Source: JBBRLG01 sp038231495
GTDB lineage: Bacteria; Planctomycetota; Planctomycetia; Gemmatales; Gemmataceae
Reading direction: 5' to 3'
Assembly: GCA_038231495.1 (NCBI GenBank)
Contig: JBBRLG010000097.1
Location: forward strand, 1-15,822
DNA: 15,822 bases
Shown piece by piece: positions 6,097 to 12,737 of this stretch. Within the stretch, counting starts at the first letter, position 1, and each line of letters begins with the position of its first letter. The notes beneath the pieces were generated by a model. The model saw nothing but the letters and a program-made list of their open reading frames with translations, did no database searches and was not told where the DNA came from. The position numbers were made by a program, and so were the translations under genes.

Positions 6097-7590
6097 CTAA
6101 CCAACCACACCGCCTTCAACGGCACTCGGCTGGCCGAGAAAATAAACCACCGGGCCGGCCGGGCCCAGGCGAATCCAGTCGCCGGAGTGCAGGGCCATTT
6201 GCCGTTTCACCGGGCGGTCGTTTACCAGCGTGCCCTGGCGGCTGCGGTCGCGCAGCGTGTAGGCGCGGCGGTCGTAGACGATCTCGCAATGACGCGCCGA
6301 AACCGTTGGATACTGTTCGCGGCTGAACACCATGTCGCAGGTAACGTCCGCGCCGAGGCTGAACAACGGCTGGTCGAGGAAGTGGTCGTGGCCGCGGTAC
6401 TGCACCCGCGGCGGGCCGACATCGTCGCCGTGGGCCGTCGTTAGTCGAATACTGTCGAGTTGGCCGCGCGGCAGTTCGCCGCGCTGCATCCGAGCGGCCA
6501 GGTGGTGTGCGGCCCGGCTCACCGCGTCGGCCGCCAGAATTTGGACCGGCGTACAGGAGTTGGCCCCGTCGTCGAATTGCAGCAGGTTTGCGCCGAAATC
6601 TTCGTCCTCGCCCTCGGCCGGCTCGGCCAGTTGTTGCGGCTCGTCCAAGGTGTGTTGGAGTGCGGCGACCAGTCCCGGCAAGCGCGCGGCCTGCGCGGTC
6701 ACGAGCAGGGAGGTAAACCGGCCGTGGGCGTGCAACGTTTCGCGGAACGTGCGCCACTCGGCAACGGCTTGCTGCACGAGCGGTTCGCAAAAGTTCGTCA
6801 ACTCCGCGGGTTGAAGCATGAGGTTTTGATACCAGTGCGGCGTCTGCAAAACGAGTTCGATCAACTTGTCGCCGCGGTTGACGGTCAACACCTGGGTCAA
6901 CTGGTCGTAGAGGTCCTGTTCGGTTTCGGCGGACTCGCGCGGGTCGCGGCGCGTGCGGCGGATGCAGCGGTTGGCGACGCCGTTGAGCAACCGCACCATC
7001 CAGACGTGTTCCGCAAGTTGCGGCGACGCCAGGACGTTGAGGAAGCGCATACGCTGGGCGTCCACGGCCACGGCGGAAAAAGTCAGGGCATGGGCGTCGA
7101 GGTCCGCGACGACGGCGATGCCCTTGAAGGGCAATTGTTCCTGCACCGCGTAGGCCGCCGCGAGCGGGGTCGGCACGCTCCCCAGCCACTGCCAGCGGAC
7201 CTTGGCCGCCAGTTGACCGACCTGCGTCTGCTGCGCTTCCGTCAAGTACGCCGGCAGCGCGGCCAGAACGCCGCGGGCCGGCGCGACCGTCGCTTGCAGG
7301 TGCTGAAAAACAAGGTGCAACGCCCCCAGCGCGTCGAGTCGGTGGCGTCCCGCGGTCCACTCCTTGCGGGTGCCGAGGTGGCCGAGGAAGTCCAGGCAAG
7401 CGCAGTGTGGTTTCTGGCGGCGAAGTCGCGCGCCGGCCTGGCCGACCGCGGGCGTGCGTTCCTCCAACCCCAGGGCCAGGGGTAATTCATCCAAGTTCCC
7501 CGGCAGCGCCACGACCATCGGCACGTTCTGCGCCAATCCCTGGACCGCGCGAAACCGGGTCGCGTTCAGGTCGAGTCCAAAGAGGTTCAT
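6097..7590 (-). CDS. Degenerate Hsp70/actin-like domain fused to C-terminal FHA domain
   Basis: The product is 497 residues. The N-terminal ~340 residues keep the outline of an Hsp70 nucleotide-binding domain: GLDLNATRFRAV (residues 5-16) at the phosphate-1 site, LAALPAYLTEAQQ as in Hsp70 VPAYFNDAQR, SVPTPLAAAYA as in NEPTAAALAYG, VVADLDAHALTFS at phosphate-2, and LLVTAQAARLPGLVAAL at the adenosine site. The glycines needed for ATP binding are largely lost, so I infer a pseudo-ATPase. The FHA domain is at about 405-483, with S431 and H434 (VSARHCEI) and DRSRQGTLVND at 448-458. The usual GR is GA and the usual NG is QG, so phosphothreonine binding may be weak or absent. ATG at 7590 has AAGGAG upstream and lies 25 bases after the channel gene stop. 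In context it could be a cytoplasmic scaffold for the channel and VWA proteins. FHA proteins also regulate type VI secretion, and tssEF are nearby. Confidence 0.82.
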   Translation of the reverse strand: MNLFGLDLNATRFRAVQGLAQNVPMVVALPGNLDELPLALGLEERTPAVGQAGARLRRQKPHCACLDFLGHLGTRKEWTAGRHRLDALGALHLVFQHLQATVAPARGVLAALPAYLTEAQQTQVGQLAAKVRWQWLGSVPTPLAAAYAVQEQLPFKGIAVVADLDAHALTFSAVAVDAQRMRFLNVLASPQLAEHVWMVRLLNGVANRCIRRTRRDPRESAETEQDLYDQLTQVLTVNRGDKLIELVLQTPHWYQNLMLQPAELTNFCEPLVQQAVAEWRTFRETLHAHGRFTSLLVTAQAARLPGLVAALQHTLDEPQQLAEPAEGEDEDFGANLLQFDDGANSCTPVQILAADAVSRAAHHLAARMQRGELPRGQLDSIRLTTAHGDDVGPPRVQYRGHDHFLDQPLFSLGADVTCDMVFSREQYPTVSARHCEIVYDRRAYTLRDRSRQGTLVNDRPVKRQMALHSGDWIRLGPAGPVVYFLGQPSAVEGGVVG

Positions 7591-7615
7591 GGGGAGACTC
7601 CTTCAGCGCTGCCGT

Positions 7616-8482
7616 CTATAGCGGCGTTCCCACCTCGGCGCGTTCCGGCTCCAGCTCGTAGAGGCGCGTGACGAGGTGTTCGAGGCAATACTGCTGGCTA
7701 TCGAGCACCAGCGCCTCCTCGTCGCGCTGGACCATTTGCAGCAGGAACATCAGGACCAGGCTCAGGGCCAGCGCGACCAGCGTGCAGTCGAAGGCGACGT
7801 TGAGGTGCTGCGTCACGCTCTGGATAAAGTTGGGAATCTGCTTGTTGACGCTCATGCTCCACGCCAGGCCGCGCACGGTGCCCAGGAAGCCGATGGCCGG
7901 GATCGCCCAGGCGAGGTAGTGGACGGTTGCCATACTCGACACCAGCCGGCCCAGGTCCACGTCCGCCTGCGTGCGGATCGTCTCGCTCACGTCGCGGCCC
8001 GACCGGCTGACTGCGTACTTGCCCAGGGCGAGGCGGATCATCGTGGCCAGCACGTAGGGACCGCCGCGCGCGGTTTGCTCGACCTTGCGCTGCAACAGGC
8101 GGGCGTCTTCCGGCAAGATGCACACGCCGACGTCCGTGGACAACAGGTTCATGTCGAAGGCGCGGCGCTGGCGGCGCAATTCGTTGTAACGGCCGAAGAG
8201 GATGAACGCCGCCCAGGTAAAGGCACAGTAGCACGCGATCTGTTCCGGCCCCAGCAACAGCCGACTAATGCGGTCCGACGTCCAGCGCGACGGCTCCTCG
8301 GGGGCTTTCCAGGCACCGCGCGAACCGGCTCCGACAGCACCGTGCAGCGCCAGGTGGGGGTCGTCGCCGGGCGCAGTCGTGGCCCACTGGCGCAGGGGAA
8401 TGCAGACGGCACAAACCAGGGCGAGGGCGAGAACCAGCAACGGCCATTCGCGCGTCGGTCGCTGCGACGAATTTGTCGCCAT
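7616..8482 (-). CDS. MotA/TolQ/ExbB-type proton channel subunit
   Basis: The product is 288 residues with four predicted membrane helices at about 14-33, 76-97, 183-210 and 228-251. Helix 3 contains the family pattern AIPAIGFLGTVRGL, with P195 where MotA and TolQ have a conserved proline before GLLGT. Helix 4 (FDCTLVALALSLVLMF) fits the TolQ/ExbB pore helix. A cytoplasmic region lies between helices 2 and 3. In the family these subunits surround a MotB/ExbD-type helix and pass protons to drive work in the envelope. The candidate partner here is the VWA protein at 4569-5990. ATG at 8482 is preferred over ATG at 8515, because a TTGACA/CACAAT promoter places the transcript start near 8520, leaving almost no leader for the longer form. 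It is the first gene of the probable operon. Confidence 0.85.
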   Translation of the reverse strand: MATNSSQRPTREWPLLVLALALVCAVCIPLRQWATTAPGDDPHLALHGAVGAGSRGAWKAPEEPSRWTSDRISRLLLGPEQIACYCAFTWAAFILFGRYNELRRQRRAFDMNLLSTDVGVCILPEDARLLQRKVEQTARGGPYVLATMIRLALGKYAVSRSGRDVSETIRTQADVDLGRLVSSMATVHYLAWAIPAIGFLGTVRGLAWSMSVNKQIPNFIQSVTQHLNVAFDCTLVALALSLVLMFLLQMVQRDEEALVLDSQQYCLEHLVTRLYELEPERAEVGTPL

Positions 8483-8526
8483 CGGGGAAAACCCTCGGGG
8501 GGAGGAAGACTTCATCGCGGTAAAAG

Positions 8527-8556
8527 ATTGTGGGAGATGAATGGGTACGTTGTCAA
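8527..8556 (-). promoter_or_regulatory. Sigma-70-like promoter of the channel/FHA/VWA operon
   Basis: On the minus strand a perfect TTGACA (8556-8551) is followed, after 18 bases, by CACAAT (8532-8527). Transcription would start near 8520, about 38 bases before the preferred start codon at 8482. The -35 box is perfect and the -10 matches four of six. Confidence 0.5.
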
Positions 8557-8605
8557 GTCTGGCGCGAATTCTCCTTTCGGATGGGCAACGACCGTCCCGA
8601 CGGAT

Positions 8606-8611
8606 TACAAT
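8606..8611 (+). promoter_or_regulatory. Possible -10 box of the DUF1549/DUF1553 gene
   Basis: TACAAT lies 44 bases before the GTG start at 8656, in the 173-base divergent gap. No good -35 box is seen 16-18 bases upstream, so this is a weak call. Confidence 0.25.
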
Positions 8612-8655
8612 GACCTCCTGCCCCGTTGCGACCACCCCGGTAAGGCGGCCTCCCC

Positions 8656-11600
8656 GTGAAACGCACTCTTTCCCTAGCGGTTTTGCTCGCACTCGGCTTG
8701 CTGATGGCCGGCTCGGTGGCGGCCCGTGCCGACGACCCGAAGGCGAAGCTGGATTATTTCCAGGAAAAAGTGCGGCCCCTCCTTCAGAAGTGCGTGGTTT
8801 GCCATTCCGGCGACACGCCGGGGGGAGACCTGCGCCTCACGACACGCGACCTGGCACTCCAGGGCGGCGAGCACGGCGCGGCCCTGCAACCGTCCGACCC
8901 GGCGAAAAGTTTGCTCGTGACGATGACGGCCGCGAAGAAGATGCCGCCGAAAAACCCGCTCAGCGACGAGCAGGCCGGCGTCTTGCGCAAGTGGGTCGGC
9001 GACGGTGCCGTCTGGGAGGGGACGCTGCGCAAGGGCGGCGACAAGCCCCGCGCCGGCGCGGACTGGTGGGCGCTGCAACCCGTCCGCCGGCCCGAATTGC
9101 CGACGGTGAAGCGCAAGGAGTGGGTGCGCAACCCGATCGACGCCTTCGTCCTCGCCGCGTTAGAGAAAGAGGGACTGCAACCGACCGCCACGGCCGAGCG
9201 TAAAACCCTCCTGCGCCGGGTGACGTTGGACTTGCACGGACTGCCGCCGACGCCCGCCGAGATCGACGCTTTTGTCAAGGATCAAGCGCCGGACGCCTAC
9301 GAAAAAGTGATCGGCCGCCTGTTGGCGTCGCCGCGCTACGGCGAGCGCTGGGGCCGGCACTGGCTCGACGTGGTGCGCTTCGGCGAGAGCAACGGTTTCG
9401 AGCGTGACGCCCTGCGCGACAACGCCTATCCCTATCGCGATTACGTGATCCGGGCGTTCAACGACGACAAACCCTATCCGCAATTCGTCAAGGAGCAGCT
9501 TGCCGGCGACGTGCTGGCACCGGCTTCCGCGGACGGCGTGATCGCGACCGGCTTTCTGGTCTGCGGCCCGTACGACGACGTGGGCAACACCGCGCCAAGT
9601 CCCGGCGTCCGCGCCCGCGCCCGCGAGGACGAGATGGAGGAGATGATCGCGGCGGTCGGGCAGACGTTCCTGGGGCTGACCGTCAATTGTGCCCACTGTC
9701 ACGACCACAAGTTCGACCCGATCACGCAAAAGGATTACTACCGGCTCAAGGCCGTGTTCGAGGGCGTGCGCTTCGGCCAACGCGCCGCGCTGCTGCCCGA
9801 TCAGGTGAAGGAGCGCGAAGCGTCGGCGGCGAAGCTCAACCAGCGCGTCGCCGAGTTGGACAAGGCAATCGGCGAACTCGAACACGCCGGGTTCGCACTG
9901 GCACAGAAGGAGGCCCGGCGGCCGGCGGTCGAGAAGGTGCCGACGCCGGTCGCCCGCTGGAATTTCGAGGCCGGGACGAAAGACTTGATCGGCTCGATGC
10001 ACGGCACGCTGCAAGGCGGCGCGGTGGTCGAGAACGGTCGGTTGAAGCTGAACGGCACCACGGCGGTCCTGCAAACGGCCCCGTTATCCAAGGAAATCAA
10101 GGCGAAAACGCTGGAAGCCTGGGTGTCGCTGGCAAACCTCAGCCAGCGCGGCGGCGGCGTCCTGTCGTTGGAAACCAAGGACGGCAACGCCTTCGACGCC
10201 ATTGTGTTCGGCGAGCGCGAACCGAAGAAGTGGATCGCCGGCAGCGACGGTTTTCAGCGCACCCGCGACCTGGCCGCGGCCGAAGAAACCGCCGCCCCCG
10301 GCGAGTTGGTCCACCTGGCAATCGTTTACGCTGCGGACGGCAAGATCGGCGTCTATCGCAACGGCGTACCCTACGCCGAGGCCTATCAACCCGGTGGCGG
10401 CAACGGCACCCTGCGTACCTACCCGGCGGGCGAAGGTCGCGTCCTCCTGGGCCAGCGGCACGAGGGCGGTGGCAACGCCTTCTTCGCCGGCGAGATCGCG
10501 GAGGCCCGCCTTTATGACAAGGCGTTGTCCGCCGAAGAAGTTGCCGGGTCGTTCAAGACGGGGCCGATCAAGGTGTCGCTCGACCAGGCGCTCAAGTTTC
10601 TCAGTGCCGACCAACGCCGCGAGCGCGACCGCCTGCTGGCCGAACGAAACGACCAGCGCGAACTTGTCCGCAAATTGCCGCCACTCGCAATGGCGTGGGC
10701 CGCGGTGTCCGCACCCGCGCCGCCGACGCACCTGCTGACGCGCGGCGACCTGGACAAGCAGGCCGAGCAGGTCAGCGCCGCCGCGCCGTCCGCGGTGAAA
10801 ACGCCGTCGCCTGAATTGGGTCTGAACTTCGACACGCCGGAGGGGACGCGGCGCTTGAAGTTCGCCGAGTGGCTGACGAGTCCCGAACACCCGTTGACGG
10901 CGCGCGTCCTGGTCAATCGCGTCTGGCACTACCACTTCGGCCGCGGCCTGGTCGCGTCGCCCAGTGACTTTGGTTACAACGGCGAACGGCCCGCGCACCC
11001 CGAACTGCTCGACTGGTTGGCGACCGAATTCGTCGCCCGCGGCTGGAGCATGAAGAAGCTGCACAAGCTGATCCTGCTGTCGGCAACGTATCAGCAATCG
11101 GCGACGTTCGACCCGCAAGCCGCGGCCAAGGATGCCGACGACCGCCTGTTGTGGCGCTTCGACCCGCAACGGTTGGAGGGCGAGGCGGTGCGCGACGCGA
11201 TGCTGTTCGTGAGCGGCGAGTTGAACGAGAAGATGTACGGCCCCAGTTTCCGCCCGTTCACGGTTCGCGTTTTCAATTCGACCTTTTACACGCTGATCGA
11301 TCCGGGCACGCCGGAGTTCAACCGCCGGTCCGTCTATCGCGTCAGCGTCAATTCGGCGAAAGACCCCGTGTTGGAAGCGTTCGACTGCCCCGACCCGAGC
11401 ACGAAGACGCCGCGGCGCAGCATCACGACGACGCCCCTTCAGGCGTTGGGACTGATGAACAATTCGTTCGTCCTGCGGCAGGCGCACAAGTTCGGCGAGC
11501 GGGTAGCCAGGGAGGCCGGGACCGACGCCGGGACGCAGGTGACACTGGCGTACCGGCTGGCGTTGGGGCGCGAACCCAACGCCAACGAGCGCGAACGGGC

Positions 11601-11682
11601 GGCGGCACTGGTGAAGATAAACGGCGTGGAAAGCCTGTGCTGGGTGTTGTTCAACGCCAGCGAGTTTCTGTACGTGCGTTGA
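8656..11682 (+). CDS. Secreted PSCyt1-DUF1549-LamG-DUF1553 protein
   Basis: This planctomycete-type protein has 1,008 residues. A signal peptide covers about 1-25 (MKRTLSLAVLLALGLL..AARA). A PSCyt1 cytochrome domain follows with CVVCH (C46, C49, H50) and a likely distal methionine M96 (KMPPK). DUF1549 spans about 157-373 and ends in a second haem-type motif, CAHCH (C345, C348, H349). A short coiled coil (about 383-412) is followed by a LamG fold at about 432-633 and DUF1553 at about 731-1005. The LamG domain suggests carbohydrate or surface binding, and the haem motifs suggest a redox role outside the cytoplasm; the reaction is not established. The start is GTG, with only AAGG as a distant ribosome-binding site. 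In planctomycetes such genes are often followed by a DUF1501 gene. None is present here; the next gene is convergent. Confidence 0.92.
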   Translation: MKRTLSLAVLLALGLLMAGSVAARADDPKAKLDYFQEKVRPLLQKCVVCHSGDTPGGDLRLTTRDLALQGGEHGAALQPSDPAKSLLVTMTAAKKMPPKNPLSDEQAGVLRKWVGDGAVWEGTLRKGGDKPRAGADWWALQPVRRPELPTVKRKEWVRNPIDAFVLAALEKEGLQPTATAERKTLLRRVTLDLHGLPPTPAEIDAFVKDQAPDAYEKVIGRLLASPRYGERWGRHWLDVVRFGESNGFERDALRDNAYPYRDYVIRAFNDDKPYPQFVKEQLAGDVLAPASADGVIATGFLVCGPYDDVGNTAPSPGVRARAREDEMEEMIAAVGQTFLGLTVNCAHCHDHKFDPITQKDYYRLKAVFEGVRFGQRAALLPDQVKEREASAAKLNQRVAELDKAIGELEHAGFALAQKEARRPAVEKVPTPVARWNFEAGTKDLIGSMHGTLQGGAVVENGRLKLNGTTAVLQTAPLSKEIKAKTLEAWVSLANLSQRGGGVLSLETKDGNAFDAIVFGEREPKKWIAGSDGFQRTRDLAAAEETAAPGELVHLAIVYAADGKIGVYRNGVPYAEAYQPGGGNGTLRTYPAGEGRVLLGQRHEGGGNAFFAGEIAEARLYDKALSAEEVAGSFKTGPIKVSLDQALKFLSADQRRERDRLLAERNDQRELVRKLPPLAMAWAAVSAPAPPTHLLTRGDLDKQAEQVSAAAPSAVKTPSPELGLNFDTPEGTRRLKFAEWLTSPEHPLTARVLVNRVWHYHFGRGLVASPSDFGYNGERPAHPELLDWLATEFVARGWSMKKLHKLILLSATYQQSATFDPQAAAKDADDRLLWRFDPQRLEGEAVRDAMLFVSGELNEKMYGPSFRPFTVRVFNSTFYTLIDPGTPEFNRRSVYRVSVNSAKDPVLEAFDCPDPSTKTPRRSITTTPLQALGLMNNSFVLRQAHKFGERVAREAGTDAGTQVTLAYRLALGREPNANERERAAALVKINGVESLCWVLFNASEFLYVR

Positions 11683-11722
11683 CGCCGCACCTCCGGATGC
11701 CGCCAGGGCACTCGCCAACCGG

Positions 11723-11869
11723 ACCCTTGCCAAAGTGACCCTTGCCACCCCCCTCGCCACTCTTTGCCAGGCCTTTGGCAAGGGTATATGAGCGCCGCTG
11801 CCTGCCCCTGATGGTCGCTCCGTGCCAAAATACCACCCTTGCCAAGAATGTGCGCTTTGGCAAGGGTGG
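11723..11869. repeat. Cluster of inverted TGGCAAGGGT copies with a 13-bp hairpin
   Basis: ACCCTTGCCA copies are at 11723, 11738 and 11835, and TTGGCAAGGGT copies at 11775-11785 and 11857-11867. The last pair forms a perfect 13-bp stem, 11833-11845 with 11857-11869, around an 11-base loop. The same motif occurs as direct copies at 166-215. Confidence 0.75.
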
Positions 11870-11903
11870 GTAGTCGCATTCGCCCGAATGCGGGTGCAAT
11901 TCA

Positions 11904-11996
11904 CTCCCCCCCTTACGAAGGGGGGGCGGGGGGGGTTGGAGATGAGGCCATGACCGAGTACCTCAATCGCTCACCCCCCCCTTCGTAAGGGGGGAG
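11904..11996. repeat. C/G-run inverted repeat with CTTACGAAG cores
   Basis: The left unit, CTCCCCCCCTTACGAA followed by seven G (11904-11926), is mirrored at about 11974-11996 by eight C, TTCGTAA and six G then AG. About 47 bases separate them. The left copy runs into a second long G run (G7-C-G8, 11920-11935), which could form a G-quadruplex on the plus strand. Confidence 0.7.
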
Positions 11997-12031
11997 AAGT
12001 TGATGCCGCCGGCCCCGCCCGCCCGAATCTT

Positions 12032-12475
12032 CTACTTTTCCAGCAACGCCTTCAGGTTGGCGACGACCAGTTCCCCCTCCGCCTTTTTCATCGCCTCGAT
12101 GGTCTCGGGCGGCGGCAGGTGCGCCTTCATTTTGTCGGGAACCTTGAATTCGACGACGACCGTTAGCTGCGTCCCGTCGCCGTCCGGCGCGACCTGGTAG
12201 TTCCACGTGCTCTCGATGCCGCCTTCCGTCACGAACGAGTAGAGCTTGCCCGGCTCGTACTTCAGGCTCCGTCCCGTGCCCTCGACCTCCGTGCCCAGGA
12301 TGGCGAACTTCCACTTCCAGGTCGTCTCGGCTCCGACCGGACTGCCTTTGATGTCGGTGAGCGCTTTGAGCGAGGGGAGGTAGCGCGTCCGGTTGCGCAC
12401 GTCGGCAATGAAGGCGAGCACCGCCTCGGGCTTGTTCTTGATGTGGGCCGACACCTGATGTCGTTGCGTCGTCAT
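12032..12475 (-). CDS. SRPBCC-fold (START/CoxG/polyketide cyclase-like) protein
   Basis: The 147-residue product matches the SRPBCC ligand-binding fold. It has an N-terminal strand and helix pattern (VSAHIKNKPEAVLAFIADVRNRTRYLPSLKAL), alternating strands through the middle (TTWKWKFAILGTEVEGTGRS, STWNYQVAPDGDGTQLTVVVEF) and a long C-terminal helix (TIEAMKKAEGELVVANLKALLE). The family binds hydrophobic ligands in a deep cavity; the ligand here cannot be told. ATG at 12475 has AAGGAG eight bases upstream. A promoter-like module lies 55 bases upstream (12530-12557). It appears to be a single-gene unit, ending toward the DUF1549/DUF1553 gene. Confidence 0.85.
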   Translation of the reverse strand: MTTQRHQVSAHIKNKPEAVLAFIADVRNRTRYLPSLKALTDIKGSPVGAETTWKWKFAILGTEVEGTGRSLKYEPGKLYSFVTEGGIESTWNYQVAPDGDGTQLTVVVEFKVPDKMKAHLPPPETIEAMKKAEGELVVANLKALLEK

Positions 12476-12529
12476 GGCACAGACTCCTTCATGTTGGGAA
12501 AGGGGAACCGAACACAAACCTCAAAACGG

Positions 12530-12557
12530 GGTATACTGCCCGCGGTCCAATGTGACA
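12530..12557 (-). promoter_or_regulatory. Promoter-like module upstream of the SRPBCC gene
   Basis: On the minus strand TGTCAC (12557-12552) and TATACC (12535-12530) are separated by 16 bases, with CCGCG-N3-AG before TATA. The layout is the same as at 2840-2867 and 15711-15738. A palindromic repeat begins at 12562, immediately upstream. The -10 box is 55 bases from the start codon. Confidence 0.6.
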
Positions 12558-12561
12558 CAAA

Positions 12562-12731
12562 CGCCCGTAGCCACAAGCGGGCCTACCGTAGCCGCAAGCG
12601 GCCCGCTTGCTGGCTGAACCCGCGCAGCAGCCAGCAAGCCGCTTGCGGCTACGGTCGGCCCGCTTGTTGGCTGAACCCGCGCAGCAGCCAGCAAGCGAGC
12701 CGCTTGCGGCTACGGTCGGCCCGCTTGTGGG
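12562..12731. repeat. Duplicated nested palindromic repeat
   Basis: A lead-in (12562-12579, CGCCCGTAGCCACAAGCG) is followed by two direct copies of a ~60-base unit, 12601-12657 and 12658-12718. The second copy has an extra four bases (GAGC). A third, truncated copy starts at 12719. Each unit has an inner stem, in copy one GCTTGCTGGCTG (12605-12616) with 12628-12639. An outer 16-bp stem pairs 12586-12601 with 12639-12654. The same lead-in and unit reappear at 15743 and run off the window end. Confidence 0.85.
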
Positions 12732-12737
12732 AGACGG

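Larger units (their letters stand above)
11683..12031. other. Convergent intergenic region filled with repeats
   Basis: This 349-base gap lies between two genes that end toward each other. It has no credible gene. It holds five copies of TGGCAAGGGT in both orientations and a C/G-rich palindrome pair, described separately. These may serve as bidirectional terminators, but no clear T-tract follows any stem. Confidence 0.6.

Noticed and set aside
5991..6125. Longer N-terminus of the VWA protein
   Set aside because: It would overlap the preceding gene and a palindrome, and put the membrane helix 45 residues in; ATG at 5990 has a plausible ribosome-binding site.
6116..7399. 427-codon minus-strand frame overlapping the Hsp70-like/FHA gene
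   Set aside because: It is an alternate frame of the same strand, proline- and arginine-rich, with no domain.
4569..8482. Zorya-type anti-phage defence system
   Set aside because: The channel and MotB-like helix are suggestive, but there is no OmpA-like domain and no ZorC, ZorD or ZorE gene nearby.
10084..11904. 606-codon minus-strand frame opposite the DUF1553 half
   Set aside because: It is antisense to conserved LamG and DUF1553 coding sequence and has no recognisable fold.
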